A DNA stretch of 64,000 nucleotides from Mangrovibacillus cuniculi (GTDB lineage Bacteria; Bacillota; Bacilli; Bacillales; R1DC41): assembly GCF_015482585.1 (NCBI RefSeq), contig NZ_CP049742.1, positions 2,635,001-2,699,000 on the forward strand, written 5' to 3'. Below, piece after piece: positions 54,226 to 63,979 of the stretch. Position 1 is the stretch's first letter. Each line of letters begins with the position of its first letter. Both the position numbers and the translations under genes were made by a program. The notes beneath the pieces were generated by a model that was given only the letters and a program-made list of their open reading frames with translations, ran no database searches and had not been told where the DNA came from.

Positions 54226-55590
54226 CTATGCTCCAGGCGGCGCACCCATATCATCAAATCGTCGTTCTATATTCACGAACTTATTATACTCTTTTACGAA
54301 TGCTAATTCGACTGTACCTACTGGACCATTACGTTGCTTGGCAATAATAATCTCAATAATATTTTTACTCTCTGTTTCTTTATCATAATAATCATCACGA
54401 TATAAGAAAGCTATAACATCGGCATCCTGCTCAATGGAACCTGATTCACGAATATCGGACATCATTGGTCGCTTATCTTGACGTGATTCTACTCCACGAG
54501 ATAGCTGAGAAAGGGCAATAACGGGAACTTGTAGCTCACGTGCTAATGCTTTTAAGGAACGAGAGATTTCTGATACCTCTTGTTGACGGTTATCAGAAGA
54601 TCGTCCACTCCCTAAAATAAGCTGCAAGTAGTCAATCATAATCATTCCAAGTCCATGTTCTTGTTTTAAACGACGACACTTAGAACGAATATCCGTTATA
54701 CGAATACCTGGAGAGTCGTCAATAAAAATACCTGTATTGGATAAACTCCCCATAGCCATCGTTAATTTACGCCAATCTTCATCCGTTAACTGTCCTGTAC
54801 GCAATGCTTGGGCATTAATATTTCCTTCCGCACAGAGCATACGCATTACTAGCTGTTCAGCACCCATCTCGAGACTAAAGATAGCTACATTCTCTCCAGT
54901 GCGCTGTGCAACATTCTGAGCGATATTTAAGGCGAATGCTGTTTTACCTACTGAAGGACGAGCAGCTACGATTACAAGGTCATTTCGCTGGAATCCTGCA
55001 GTAATACGATCTAACTCAACAAATCCAGTCTCAAGTCCTGTAACATCGCCTTTTCGATTATGAAGAACTTCAATGTTATCGTATGTGCGAACGAGCACAT
55101 CTTTAATATCATGGAAAGCGCCACCTTTCTTTCGTTGTGCAACTTCCATAATGTTTTTTTCCGCTTCCGCTAAGAGAGCTTCTACCTCTCCTTCGCGCTG
55201 ATAACCATCTTGGACAATCGAAGTAGCGGTTCGAATAAGACGTCTTAGTAAAGATTTTTCTCCTACAATCTTTGCATAGTACTCTACATTAGCAGCAGTC
55301 GGAACGGATCCTGCTAGATCATTTAAGTACGAAACGCCACCAACATCTTCAATCTCATTATTGTTTAATAACTCTTCCGTAACAGTTAAAACGTCTACTG
55401 CTTTCCCTTTATCATTTAATGCCAACATGACATTAAATATTTTTTGATGACTAACTCGGTAAAAATCGTCAGGTATTAGTAACTCAGAAGCTACTGTTAA
55501 TGCAGAAGGTTCTAAAAAGATTGCACCGATTACTGCTTGTTCGGCTTCTATATTTTGAGGAGGCATACGGTCGTTCATCATTTCATCCAT
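54226..55590 (-). CDS. dnaB: Replicative DNA helicase (DnaB; DnaC in B. subtilis)
   Basis: A 454-residue hexameric 5'-3' helicase at the fork, the same length as the B. subtilis enzyme. The N-terminal domain begins MPPQNIEAEQAVIGAI and the RecA-like domain has Walker A ARPSVGKTAF (near 210) and Walker B MIMIDYLQLI. No intein is present. The start at the ATG 55590, 8 nt from AAGGGAG, is chosen over a GTG at 55599. A hairpin element (copy C) lies 175 bp upstream. Confidence 0.97.
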   Translation of the reverse strand: MDEMMNDRMPPQNIEAEQAVIGAIFLEPSALTVASELLIPDDFYRVSHQKIFNVMLALNDKGKAVDVLTVTEELLNNNEIEDVGGVSYLNDLAGSVPTAANVEYYAKIVGEKSLLRRLIRTATSIVQDGYQREGEVEALLAEAEKNIMEVAQRKKGGAFHDIKDVLVRTYDNIEVLHNRKGDVTGLETGFVELDRITAGFQRNDLVIVAARPSVGKTAFALNIAQNVAQRTGENVAIFSLEMGAEQLVMRMLCAEGNINAQALRTGQLTDEDWRKLTMAMGSLSNTGIFIDDSPGIRITDIRSKCRRLKQEHGLGMIMIDYLQLILGSGRSSDNRQQEVSEISRSLKALARELQVPVIALSQLSRGVESRQDKRPMMSDIRESGSIEQDADVIAFLYRDDYYDKETESKNIIEIIIAKQRNGPVGTVELAFVKEYNKFVNIERRFDDMGAPPGA

Positions 55591-55764
55591 GGAATTCACT
55601 CCCTTGCTGTTTAAAGTAGTGTCATACTTGCTATCGAAATTACTTTCGAATGAACTTTAAAAGATACATAGCTAACACCAGGTAACCCACTGATAACTAC
55701 CTTGCGTAACTGAAGTTAGACTGTTTTTAGTAAATCAACAACTATTGTGCACGTCTCAAAGGAA

Positions 55765-55824
55765 ACTCATCTAAGAGCAAGCCACATCACGTGGCTAACG
55801 ACGAGTTGTTTCCGGTCACGTAAC
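55765..55824 (-). repeat. Dispersed post-terminator element, copy C
   Basis: Starts ACTCATCTAAG, contains GCCACATCACGTGGCTAACG as in copy A, then GACGAGTTG and CCGGTCACGTAAC. It differs from copy A at only a few places. It follows the rplI terminator, reading on the minus strand. Confidence 0.85.
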
Positions 55825-55852
55825 AAAAGATGCCCCTGAAAACAGGGGCATC
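55825..55852 (-). terminator. Terminator of rplI
   Basis: Minus-strand GATGCCCCTG / CAGGGGCATC around TTTT, followed by TTTTG that joins element C. Confidence 0.85.
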
Positions 55853-55864
55853 AGGGCGTCTGTA

Positions 55865-56311
55865 TTATTGCTCTTTTACATGCACACTTAACGTTGCTGT
55901 CACTTCTGTGTGAAGTTTCACTGGTACCTTTGTCACACCAAGCGTACGAATCGCATCGTCTAAATCAATCTTACGCTTATCGATTTTTATTTTGTTTACC
56001 TTTTGCAGTTGTTCAGCAATTTGCTTACTTGTAATAGATCCGAATAAGCGGCCACCTTCACCAGACTTTGCTGTCAGTTGAACAGTTAATGCCTCTAATG
56101 TTTCTTTTAACTTTTTCGCATCTTCTAACTCTTCTGCAGCTACTTTTTTCTCTTTATTTTTCTGGCCTTCGAGTTTAGACATGTTAGCTGATGTTGCTTC
56201 CACTGCCTTATTATGTTTCAGTAAGAAGTTATGTGCGTAACCGTCTGATACGTTTTTTACTTCACCTTTTTTACCTTGCCCTTTTACATCCTGTAAGAAA
56301 ATTACCTTCAT
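55865..56311 (-). CDS. rplI: 50S ribosomal protein L9
   Basis: A 148-residue protein with the N-terminal L9 domain ([19 protein letters not shown] with NFLL), a long central helix (about 41-75) and the C-terminal rRNA-binding domain ([13 protein letters not shown]). It overlaps the gdpP stop by 4 nt (ATGA). Last gene of the yybS-gdpP-rplI unit. Confidence 0.97.
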   Translation of the reverse strand: MKVIFLQDVKGQGKKGEVKNVSDGYAHNFLLKHNKAVEATSANMSKLEGQKNKEKKVAAEELEDAKKLKETLEALTVQLTAKSGEGGRLFGSITSKQIAEQLQKVNKIKIDKRKIDLDDAIRTLGVTKVPVKLHTEVTATLSVHVKEQ

Positions 56312-58281
56312 TCTTCGGTTCCTCCTTCTATATACTCACTTATTACAGTACGAAGTCGTTCTTCCGCTTCGTCAATTGTTATATCTGTTAATTGTGTTGC
56401 TGCATTTGTTAAATGTCCGCCACCTTCTAAGCTTTCCATAATTAATTGAACATTAACATCTCCTAATGAACGAGCGCTAATTCCAATCATATTTTCTGCT
56501 CGGCGTGACACGACGAAAGAAGCTATTACCCCATCCATCGTTAACAAAGTATCTGCAGCTTGTGCAATAATTACTGGATCATGTATTTTTTCATCTGAAC
56601 CTTTCGCAACGGCAATTCCATCATAAATAAATTCTACCGTTTCTATGATTCGCGCTCGTTGAATGTATGTCTCTACATCTTCTTTTAAGAACTTTTGCAC
56701 GAGTACTGTATCCGCGCCCTGCGCCCTTAAATAAGAAGCTGCATCAAACGTACGTGACCCTGTTCGCAAGGAAAAGCTTTTTGTATCAACAATAATTCCA
56801 GCTAATAAGGCAGTTGCCTCGAGCATGCTAATCTTATCTGTTTTCGGCTGATACTCTAATAATTCTGTTACCAATTCTGCCGTTGAAGACGCATACGGCT
56901 CCATGTAAACAAGTAAAGGATTCTTAATGAATTCTTCCCCACGACGGTGGTGGTCAATAACAACTATTCTATCTACCTTATTTACCAGTTTTTCCTCTAT
57001 AACAAGGGATGGTTTATGTGTATCGACTACTACTAATAAGGTATCTTCCGTTGCTAGCTCTAAAGCCTCTTCCGGCGTAATAATTTGGTCGTATAGATCT
57101 GGATAATTCTCAACCTCTTTGATCAATCTTCTTACTCCAGTATCTATATCGGTGAAGTTTAACACAACATACCCTTCTACGCCATTCATTTCCGCCATCT
57201 TTCGAACCCCTATAGAAGCTCCTATTGCATCCATATCAGGGTGTTTATGCCCCATTACGATTACTTTATCACTCTCTGCAATTAACTCTTTTAATGCATG
57301 AGAAATGACGCGAGCTCTCACTCGTGTACGCTTTTCCATCGGATTCGTTTTACCACCATAGAACTTTACTTTACCATTAGGAAGCTTTAGCGCTACTTGA
57401 TCTCCACCACGCCCTAATGCTAAATCTAGGCTAGACTGAGCAAACGCTCCTAGCTCAGGTAAACTGGACACCCCTGTGCCCACTCCAATACTTAAGGTTA
57501 GAGGGACACTTTGCTTAGAGGTTAACTCTCTTACTTCATCCAAGATAGAGAATTTCTCTTTTTCTAAAACATGTAAAATACGTTCATTAAAGACTGCGAT
57601 GAAACGCTCAGAGGAAACCCTTTTTAGGAACACTCCCGTTTCTTTTGCCCACTTATTCAATGTAGAGGTCACCATACTGTTAAGTGTACTACGTGTTTGA
57701 TCATCCATCGCTTGCGTTAATTCATCATAGTTATCTAAGAAAATAATGGAGATGACTGTTCGTTCATCTTCATACTTACGTTCAATTTCAGTTTTCTCCG
57801 TCACATCAAAAAAGTATAATAGCTTTTCTTCTAATCGTAGTATGACGTTAAACTTTTTATCATTGATAGTAATAACATCAGATTGAACATCCTGTTTAAT
57901 CAGAGGAATTAAAGATTCTCCTACATCATACAGGGATCTCCCTACTACACTGTCTTCATTAAAGGCAGCAGCCATGTATGGATTTGTCCACTCTACAAAG
58001 AAATCATCGTTTATTAGCATAATTCCCACCGGAAGTTCCATTAGCGCTTCTTCGCCAACTTTTTTAACTCGATAAGATAAGGTATTAATATGCTCTTCTA
58101 CATCTAAAAACGTCTTTTGTTCTAAGTAGAATACGGCATAAAATAATGCCCCATTAATTAGCACACTAATTAAACTAAGCCACCAGTTATAAGTGAATAA
58201 TAAAATACTAATAAGAACAGAGACGGAAATTAACCCATATAGCGGATAACGTATCATTCGCCTTGTAATAAAATACGGCAT
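56308..58281 (-). CDS. gdpP: Cyclic-di-AMP phosphodiesterase GdpP
   Basis: A 657-residue membrane enzyme. Two helices (about 12-50) precede a PAS domain (about 75-150), a degenerate GGDEF domain (about 170-300) and a DHH/DHHA1 domain with [11 protein letters not shown] and [11 protein letters not shown]. It degrades c-di-AMP to pApA and so affects potassium, cell wall and beta-lactam tolerance. It overlaps rplI by 4 nt and follows yybS, as in B. subtilis (yybT). Confidence 0.95.
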   Translation of the reverse strand: MPYFITRRMIRYPLYGLISVSVLISILLFTYNWWLSLISVLINGALFYAVFYLEQKTFLDVEEHINTLSYRVKKVGEEALMELPVGIMLINDDFFVEWTNPYMAAAFNEDSVVGRSLYDVGESLIPLIKQDVQSDVITINDKKFNVILRLEEKLLYFFDVTEKTEIERKYEDERTVISIIFLDNYDELTQAMDDQTRSTLNSMVTSTLNKWAKETGVFLKRVSSERFIAVFNERILHVLEKEKFSILDEVRELTSKQSVPLTLSIGVGTGVSSLPELGAFAQSSLDLALGRGGDQVALKLPNGKVKFYGGKTNPMEKRTRVRARVISHALKELIAESDKVIVMGHKHPDMDAIGASIGVRKMAEMNGVEGYVVLNFTDIDTGVRRLIKEVENYPDLYDQIITPEEALELATEDTLLVVVDTHKPSLVIEEKLVNKVDRIVVIDHHRRGEEFIKNPLLVYMEPYASSTAELVTELLEYQPKTDKISMLEATALLAGIIVDTKSFSLRTGSRTFDAASYLRAQGADTVLVQKFLKEDVETYIQRARIIETVEFIYDGIAVAKGSDEKIHDPVIIAQAADTLLTMDGVIASFVVSRRAENMIGISARSLGDVNVQLIMESLEGGGHLTNAATQLTDITIDEAEERLRTVISEYIEGGTEE

Positions 58282-58309
58282 GTCATCAGCTCCTATTGTT
58301 TACTTTGCC

Positions 58310-59254
58310 TTACTTCTTCTGTGCAGTTAATCGTTGCCTCAGTTGTAATCCTAAATCCATTATACCGAAGAATACAACGATTTGAACTAGTGGGAAAAAG
58401 ATAACGGTAAAGAAAGAAATTAAAATTGGCAATGCCTTAGGCCATTTTTTCCACTGTGCTAAAAAGAAGAGGAAAGTGATACCTTGTACAAAGAGCAATA
58501 CTCGTAACATAAACTGCAAGTTAGCCAATGCAGTATCTAAATATGTTCCAGATTCCACAGGTCCAAATAACAGAAGTAATAAAACAATTAAATAGTACCA
58601 AATGATAGACCTTGGTAACGAAATAGATGCAAGTGACGGTGCTTTTGGCACAGGAAGCCCTTTACGTTTTCCAAATACAAAAGCAATTAGTATCATTAAA
58701 AATCCAGCTACAGCTGAAGTTAAAGCTAAAGCACTAGGAATTAGCGTCTGAATTACTTGTGGGATTTGTTCCACTTGCTCTTCTAAACCTTGTCTCGTTT
58801 CCTCATCTAGGTTCTCAAATGTAGCCATACTGTCTTCTACTGATTGCTCTACAGCTGTTATTAACTCTTGGAAAACATTAATATTAGCCACTACAGAGAT
58901 CAATGCATAAGACAAGACAAAAGAGACCAAAAAGCTCATGCTAACCGCCATGAAAGTAGTTAAATATGGCCACTTCTGTTTTAAAGAGGTACCTATGATA
59001 TATCCAGCTATCATGGTTATAGCAACGATAGGAATTACTCCTATACTACCTATGACAATAGAAAGTAAAGAAGTAAGTAATATGTATACTAGGATAGGCT
59101 TCCGTTCATGCTTATAAACAAAAAACATTACGGGAACAGGCAATAAAAACATGGTTACTAGCGCTAAATAAGGGACAAATGCCGTAAAAGTAATCCCAGC
59201 TATGTATAAAGCACCTAAGAGTAAACCTGTTCGCCAAAGTTGGTTATTTTCCAC
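58310..59254 (-). CDS. YybS family membrane protein
   Basis: A 314-residue polytopic membrane protein of the YybS (DUF2232) family, with about eight hydrophobic segments and a soluble loop around 135-165 rich in acidic residues. It is the usual partner of gdpP. The start is a GTG with AAAGGA upstream. Function is unknown; transporter-like folds have been proposed for DUF2232. Confidence 0.85.
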   Translation of the reverse strand: MENNQLWRTGLLLGALYIAGITFTAFVPYLALVTMFLLPVPVMFFVYKHERKPILVYILLTSLLSIVIGSIGVIPIVAITMIAGYIIGTSLKQKWPYLTTFMAVSMSFLVSFVLSYALISVVANINVFQELITAVEQSVEDSMATFENLDEETRQGLEEQVEQIPQVIQTLIPSALALTSAVAGFLMILIAFVFGKRKGLPVPKAPSLASISLPRSIIWYYLIVLLLLLFGPVESGTYLDTALANLQFMLRVLLFVQGITFLFFLAQWKKWPKALPILISFFTVIFFPLVQIVVFFGIMDLGLQLRQRLTAQKK

Positions 59255-59289
59255 AACCTCATTCCTTTCAATAGACAGACTCTTTCACT

Positions 59290-59318
59290 ATTCTATCGAT
59301 GATTGAAACGAGAATCAA
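59290..59318 (-). promoter_or_regulatory. Promoter of the yybS-gdpP-rplI operon
   Basis: Minus-strand TTGATT (59313-59318) and TAGAAT (59290-59295) with a 17-nt spacer. Confidence 0.7.
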
Positions 59319-59371
59319 GAATAGGGGTACTTTGAGAGGGGATAGAAGTAATAACGCTGACTAAACAAACG

Positions 59372-59405
59372 AAAACCCCCTATTACAAGGTAATAGGGGG
59401 TTTTC
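59372..59405. terminator. Terminator of the rpsF-ssb-rpsR operon
   Basis: AAAACCCCCTATTAC pairs with GTAATAGGGGGTTTT around a four-base loop; strong on both strands. Confidence 0.9.
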
Positions 59406-59414
59406 CCGTCTAGC

Positions 59415-59651
59415 TTACTCTCCAGTTACGAATGGAAGTAATGCCATTTGACGAGAGCGTTTGATAGCGATAGTCAACATACGTTGATATTTCGCGTTCG
59501 TTCCTGTCACACGACGAGGAAGGATTTTTCCACGCTCAGAGATGAACTTTTTCAGTAGATCGATATCTTTATAATCGATGCTTGTAATACCGTTAGCTGT
59601 GAAATAACACACTTTACGGCGCTTACGACCACCACGACGTCCTCCTGCCAT
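59415..59651 (-). CDS. rpsR: 30S ribosomal protein S18
   Basis: A 78-residue basic protein that binds 16S rRNA with S6. [16 protein letters not shown] and [16 protein letters not shown] are the family core. The start at 59651 (MAGGRRGG) is behind GGAGG; a frame open to 59669 adds six residues not seen in the family. Only one Cys is present, so it is not the four-Cys zinc form. Confidence 0.96.
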   Translation of the reverse strand: MAGGRRGGRKRRKVCYFTANGITSIDYKDIDLLKKFISERGKILPRRVTGTNAKYQRMLTIAIKRSRQMALLPFVTGE

Positions 59652-59693
59652 TATATTCGCCTCCTTCATTTTTTATTTTTCAAGGTTACTGTA

Positions 59694-60206
59694 TTAGAAT
59701 GGTAAATCGTCATCTGAAATGTCGATAGGTTTACCGTCATTAGAGAATGGATCTTCATCTACACGAGTAAAGCCTTGGTTACGTTGTTGATTCTGATTAC
59801 CAAATGGGCTCGATCCTTGACCCTGTTGTTGACCACCATTATATCCGAAGTCTTGTCCACCACGGTTAGAGCTACCACTATTCGCAGAGCGAGGCTCCAA
59901 GAATTGAACGCTTTCTGCTACTACTTCCGTAATAAAGACACGTTTACCATCTTGTCCATCGAAACTACGAGTTTGAATACGGCCATCAACTCCAGCTAAA
60001 CTACCTTTGCTAAGGAAGTTAGCAACGTTCTCTGCCGGTTTACGCCAGACAACACAGTTAATGAAGTCCGCTTCACGGTCTCCGTTTTGACTTGTAAAAG
60101 GACGGTTACACGCTAAAGTAAATGTTGCTACAGCAACTCCACTAGGTGTATAACGAAGTTCAGGGTCTTTCGTTAATCGACCGACCAATACGACACGGTT
60201 CATCAT
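59694..60206 (-). CDS. ssb: Single-stranded DNA-binding protein
   Basis: A 170-residue SsbA-type protein. The OB-fold (about 1-108) starts [21 protein letters not shown] flexible Gly/Gln-rich linker (about 110-155) follows and the C-terminal tip DISDDDLPF recruits replication and repair proteins. The ATG at 60206 is 9 nt from AGGAG. It lies between rpsF and rpsR, as in B. subtilis. Confidence 0.97.
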   Translation of the reverse strand: MMNRVVLVGRLTKDPELRYTPSGVAVATFTLACNRPFTSQNGDREADFINCVVWRKPAENVANFLSKGSLAGVDGRIQTRSFDGQDGKRVFITEVVAESVQFLEPRSANSGSSNRGGQDFGYNGGQQQGQGSSPFGNQNQQRNQGFTRVDEDPFSNDGKPIDISDDDLPF

Positions 60207-60256
60207 CAGAATCAACTCCTTTTATCTGCTATAAGCAGTATTGGAAAATCTATTGA

Positions 60257-60547
60257 TTATTTTGCTTCTTCACGGATTACGATTTGACGGATCACATCTT
60301 CAGAGATCTTAGCAAGACGCTCGAATTCTCTAACAGCATCAGCTGGAGCGTTTGTTTTGATGATGTGGTAGAAACCATCGCGGAAATCATTGATTTCATA
60401 CGCTAAACGGCGTTTACCCCACTCTTTAGACTCGATGATCTCACCGCCGAAAGAAGTGATAACGTTATCGAAACGCTCAACTAGCGCTTTCTTCGCCTCA
60501 TCTTCAATGTTTGGACGGATAATGTACATAACTTCGTACTTTGTCAT
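60257..60547 (-). CDS. rpsF: 30S ribosomal protein S6
   Basis: A 96-residue S6. [18 protein letters not shown] at the start and [16 protein letters not shown] in the centre are typical. It pairs with S18 on the 30S platform. First gene of the rpsF-ssb-rpsR operon, behind AGGAGGTGA and a structured leader. Confidence 0.97.
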   Translation of the reverse strand: MTKYEVMYIIRPNIEDEAKKALVERFDNVITSFGGEIIESKEWGKRRLAYEINDFRDGFYHIIKTNAPADAVREFERLAKISEDVIRQIVIREEAK

Positions 60548-60661
60548 CTTTGTGTCACCTCCTTATGGACTATGCGGCTCTTCTTATTTTAAGAGGAGCA
60601 AGGAGCAATGCGTTCATTACTCACAAGTTAGAATTATAGCATATAACCTGTTAAGAATCAA
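60548..60661 (-). promoter_or_regulatory. Promoter and leader of rpsF (possible S6:S18 autoregulatory leader)
   Basis: TATAAT (60633-60638) and TTGATT (60656-60661), minus strand, 17-nt spacer. The leader has a hairpin GCTCCTCTTA/TAAGAAGAGC followed by CGCATAGTCC. The S6:S18 complex is known to bind rpsF leaders in many bacteria; whether the exact motif is here needs a covariance search. Confidence 0.55.
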
Positions 60662-60734
60662 AGGGTTTCTGGAGAATTCTCCTAAACAGTGGATTGATAT
60701 TACTCTTTAATAAAAATATTAGTCGATGAAGGTT

Positions 60735-60840
60735 CTAAGATTGGTTTATTCTCTTCTTTAGATACTTTTCTTGGTGATTCATGAGTTTTAGGCACTTTAT
60801 TCTCTTCTCAGCTCCATTTCCCTCGTCCCAGATGAGTATA
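60735..60840. repeat. Short relic of the family-1 52-bp repeat
   Basis: Two degenerate units: TATTCTCTTCT anchors at 60747 and 60798 (51 bp apart), with ATGAGTTTTAGGCAC and CCAGATGAGTATAAA. It combines features of both halves of the array at 1-720. Confidence 0.8.
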
Positions 60841-60844
60841 AAAA

Positions 60845-60880
60845 TAAAAAAACCGCCTAAGGGTTCCACCCCAGACAGTC
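60845..60880 (-). terminator. Terminator of the glycosyltransferase gene
   Basis: Minus-strand ACTGTCTGGGG pairs with CCTTAGGCGGT (several G-U pairs), followed by TTTTTTATTTT. Confidence 0.7.
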
Positions 60881-60887
60881 GCCATCC

Positions 60888-62036
60888 TCATGCATGCCTT
60901 AACATCGGCTGCTTAAACAATACTTCCTCATATTCACTTAAAAGCTGATCAAAAATGGCATCCCAAGATTGCATTTTGGCAAAGGCTCTCGATTCTAAAG
61001 ACCATTCTCTCTGTTTCGATGGATTATCCATAAAGTTCTCCAGCTCTCCAATAAAAGACTCTGCATTTCTTGCTTCACAAATGGCACCCGTCTTATGGTG
61101 CTGAACAATCCCTGCTACTCCACCTGAATTCGCTACAAATGATGGTGTTCCACAGGCTAATGCTTCCAAGACTACATTTCCGAACGTCTCCGTTGGTGAA
61201 GGGAAAACAAATGCATCTGCTCCAGCGTAAGCACCAGCTAATTCTTCTCCACTCATGTACCCAGTTAGCGTCACATTTGTACGATCACTCATAGATTGCT
61301 TAAACTCATCATAACTTGGTCCGTTCCCCACAATCACCCAATGTACATCTTTTTGTTTATCTAAAGGAAAACGCTTGATAATATTCTCTAGAGTCTCTAA
61401 GTCTTTCTCTGGAGCAATTCTTCCTACGTAAGTGAAGACGTACTTTTCATGAATAGAGTATTGCTCTCTAATCGCATTCTTTAATGCATGTTGCGGGTGG
61501 AAAAAGGTATGCTCTACACCCCGTGACCATATCGATAAGTTCTCAAACCCCTTGTCATCTAAATGATTTTTTGTTTCTTCAGATGGAACAAAAATTCTTT
61601 CAAACGGTGCATGAAACCATTTCATATATCTCCATAACAGCGGTGATAACCATGTTAATTTATAGTATTCTAAGTAATGATCAAAATGCGTATGATAAGA
61701 ACCTACTAGCGGAATCCCTAATTTTTTTGCTGCATGTGCCCCGTAAAGTCCCATGGTTAAAGGTGTTGCCACATGGATAATGTCTGGTCGAAATGAACGT
61801 AATCGTTGCTGTATTTTGGCTGGATTTGCAATGGCCGTGCGACATTCTGGATAAAACACAAAAGGTATACTTGTAAACTGATGTGTATTTGGATAAACAG
61901 GAGCTTCTTCCATTTCAGGGACGAACAATTCTACTTGTATCCCACGTTTTCCCATATGATCCACAAATCTTTTTAAGGTCCTCGCAACACCATTTACTTG
62001 CGGAAAGTACGTATCGGTAAATAAAGCAACTCGCAT
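60888..62036 (-). CDS. GT4 family glycosyltransferase
   Basis: A 382-residue GT-B enzyme. The N-terminal MRVALFTDTYFPQVNGVA is the acceptor-side domain; the C-terminal half has the nucleotide-sugar site VGRIAPEKD and the E-x7-E element in FPSPTETFGNVVLEALACG. It resembles bacterial lipid or mannosyl transferases of the MgtA kind. It is downstream of a PAP2 phosphatase gene by 21 nt, which suggests a lipid-linked sugar substrate. The start is the ATG at 62036. Confidence 0.85.
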   Translation of the reverse strand: MRVALFTDTYFPQVNGVARTLKRFVDHMGKRGIQVELFVPEMEEAPVYPNTHQFTSIPFVFYPECRTAIANPAKIQQRLRSFRPDIIHVATPLTMGLYGAHAAKKLGIPLVGSYHTHFDHYLEYYKLTWLSPLLWRYMKWFHAPFERIFVPSEETKNHLDDKGFENLSIWSRGVEHTFFHPQHALKNAIREQYSIHEKYVFTYVGRIAPEKDLETLENIIKRFPLDKQKDVHWVIVGNGPSYDEFKQSMSDRTNVTLTGYMSGEELAGAYAGADAFVFPSPTETFGNVVLEALACGTPSFVANSGGVAGIVQHHKTGAICEARNAESFIGELENFMDNPSKQREWSLESRAFAKMQSWDAIFDQLLSEYEEVLFKQPMLRHA

Positions 62037-62057
62037 ATCGACCACTCCTCCAGTTTT

Positions 62058-62576
62058 TTATATCAAAGCAAACACGAACATAGCTGTGATAGTACCCAAA
62101 GAAGAACCTACAACAATATCAGTTGGATAATGCACTCCTAGCACTACTCGTGAAAAAGCAACTAGACCTGCAAGAGGTAACAAAATAAATGTCACATTAG
62201 GCATTGCTAACATATATGGGATTACGACAGAAAAAATGGCTGTCGAATGTCCTGATGGGAAAGAATGATCTTTAAATAAGTGCCCGTGAGGCGTAACATT
62301 TGGTAGTGACAAATAAGGGCGAATTCTTTTAACTAACCTTTTTATTAACACAACAATAATATGACTAATTGTGAGAGCAACAGCTGCTACAATGGCAACT
62401 CTTCGTAGTTCAAACTGAGGAAACAGGATAAAAAACAACTGTATTCCAATAGTCAGTGTCGCTCCACCAAGATGCGTAATCCATTTGAAAAATTGAATAA
62501 ATGCTGGTTGAGATTGATTACATAGATAAAACCAAGTCTCATCATGCTTTGTAATCCATTCTCTTGCCCTGTCCAT
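62058..62576 (-). CDS. PAP2 family membrane phosphatase
   Basis: A 172-residue integral membrane protein with about five helices. The three catalytic blocks are KRLVKRIRPYL (about 75-85), FPSGHSTA (about 106-113) and SRVVLGVHYPTD (about 142-153). Such enzymes hydrolyse phosphatidate, phosphatidylglycerophosphate or undecaprenyl pyrophosphate. It is probably co-transcribed with the glycosyltransferase. Confidence 0.9.
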   Translation of the reverse strand: MDRAREWITKHDETWFYLCNQSQPAFIQFFKWITHLGGATLTIGIQLFFILFPQFELRRVAIVAAVALTISHIIVVLIKRLVKRIRPYLSLPNVTPHGHLFKDHSFPSGHSTAIFSVVIPYMLAMPNVTFILLPLAGLVAFSRVVLGVHYPTDIVVGSSLGTITAMFVFALI

Positions 62577-62795
62577 GTCAGAAATCCCCTTTCTGTTAAT
62601 CCTAGCTCAAGTCTATCGACTGATTGTTATTACTACATAAACTAGGTGTAAAGAATTTCTAAACAATGTAAGTGGTTTACTAAGTAATTGTTAAAATTTT
62701 ATGACAAATACAGAAAGATAGACAAAGCTGCATATAGATGTCACTTTAAGGAATGTCATAAACTTCATAACGCAAGGGCGAATCCTATAGGAATA

Positions 62796-62838
62796 AGCCT
62801 TTTTGGGGCTAACGATGAGTTGTTACTGGTCACATAAC
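62796..62838 (-). repeat. Dispersed post-terminator element, copy D (partial)
   Basis: AAGCC..GGGGCTAACGATGAGTTG then TTACTGGTCACATAAC: the right two thirds match copy A; the left third is replaced by unrelated sequence. It follows the ychF terminator on the minus strand. The rest of 62577-62795 shows no gene. Confidence 0.75.
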
Positions 62839-62842
62839 ATAC

Positions 62843-62873
62843 GAAAAAGGCCACCTATTAAATAGGTGGCCTT
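62843..62873 (-). terminator. Terminator of ychF
   Basis: Minus-strand AGGCCACCTATT / AATAGGTGGCCT stem followed by TTTTTCG. Confidence 0.85.
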
Positions 62874-62878
62874 AACTA

Positions 62879-63979
62879 TTAAACGTTAAAGCGGAAGTGA
62901 ATCACATCTCCGTCTTTTACGATATATTCTTTTCCTTCTAAACGTACTTTACCAGCTTCTTTTGCAGCAGACATTGTTCCACCCGCTACTAAATCTTCAT
63001 AAGAAACCGTTTCGGCACGGATAAATCCACGTTCAAAATCAGTATGAATAATTCCAGCACACTCAGGTGCTTTCATACCATGGCGGAACGTCCACGCACG
63101 AACTTCTTGCACACCAGCAGTGAAGTAAGTAGCTAGGCCAAGAAGAGAGTAAGCAGCACGGATCAATTGATCTAACCCAGACTCTTCAATACCAAGCTCT
63201 GATAAGAACATTGCTTTTTCTTCATCATCTAACTCAGCAATTTCTGATTCAATTTTCGCACAAACAACGATTACTTCTGCGCCTTCATTAGAAGCAAAGT
63301 CACGTACTCTTTGTACTAATTCGTTATCAGAAGAATCCGCAACTTCATCTTCCCCTACGTTTGCAACGTAAAGTACGGGTTTCGCTGTTAAAAGGTGTAG
63401 ACCTTTTGCAATACGAGCTTGCTCATCAGAAAACTCTACTGTACGAGCTGGTCTTTCTTCTTCTAAAGCAGCTTTAATTTTCACTAACACTTCTTCTTCT
63501 GCCATTGCAGCTTTATCTTTTTGCTTTGCCATTTTTGCGACACGAGCAAGGCGCTTGTCTACTGATTCAAGGTCAGCAAGAATTAACTCTAGGTTAATCG
63601 TTTCGATATCAGCGATTGGATCTACTGTACCAGCAACATGCGTGATGTTTTCATCTACGAAACAACGAACTACTTGGCAAATAGCATCTACTTCACGAAT
63701 ATGAGCCAAGAATTTGTTACCTAGACCTTCCCCTTTACTAGCACCTTTTACAATACCAGCAATATCTGTAAACTCAAAAGTAGTTGGAACTGTTTTTTTC
63801 GGTTGAATTAATTCTGTTAGCTTTTGAAGACGCTCATCTGGAACCTCTACGATTCCTACGTTTGGATCAATTGTACAGAAAGGATAGTTAGCAGATTCTG
63901 CACCTGCTTTTGTTATTGCATTGAATAGCGTTGATTTACCAACGTTCGGTAAACCTACAATACCAGCTGTTAATGCCAT
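62879..63979 (-). CDS. ychF: Redox-regulated ATPase YchF (EngD, Obg family)
   Basis: A 366-residue OBG-type P-loop protein. The G1 motif is GLPNVGKST (8-16) and G3 is DIAGIVKGASKGEG. The G4 position reads NVGE instead of NKxD, which explains the ATP preference of YchF. A coiled coil (about 130-180) and a C-terminal TGS domain (about 280-366) follow. It starts at 63979, behind GAGGAG; 63988 is also open. It is known in B. subtilis as yyaF, upstream of rpsF. Confidence 0.96.
   Translation of the reverse strand: MALTAGIVGLPNVGKSTLFNAITKAGAESANYPFCTIDPNVGIVEVPDERLQKLTELIQPKKTVPTTFEFTDIAGIVKGASKGEGLGNKFLAHIREVDAICQVVRCFVDENITHVAGTVDPIADIETINLELILADLESVDKRLARVAKMAKQKDKAAMAEEEVLVKIKAALEEERPARTVEFSDEQARIAKGLHLLTAKPVLYVANVGEDEVADSSDNELVQRVRDFASNEGAEVIVVCAKIESEIAELDDEEKAMFLSELGIEESGLDQLIRAAYSLLGLATYFTAGVQEVRAWTFRHGMKAPECAGIIHTDFERGFIRAETVSYEDLVAGGTMSAAKEAGKVRLEGKEYIVKDGDVIHFRFNV

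Noticed and set aside
60548-60632. A firm call of the S6:S18 riboregulator
   Set aside because: A hairpin is visible, but I could not confirm the conserved binding motif by eye; kept only as a low-confidence part of the leader.
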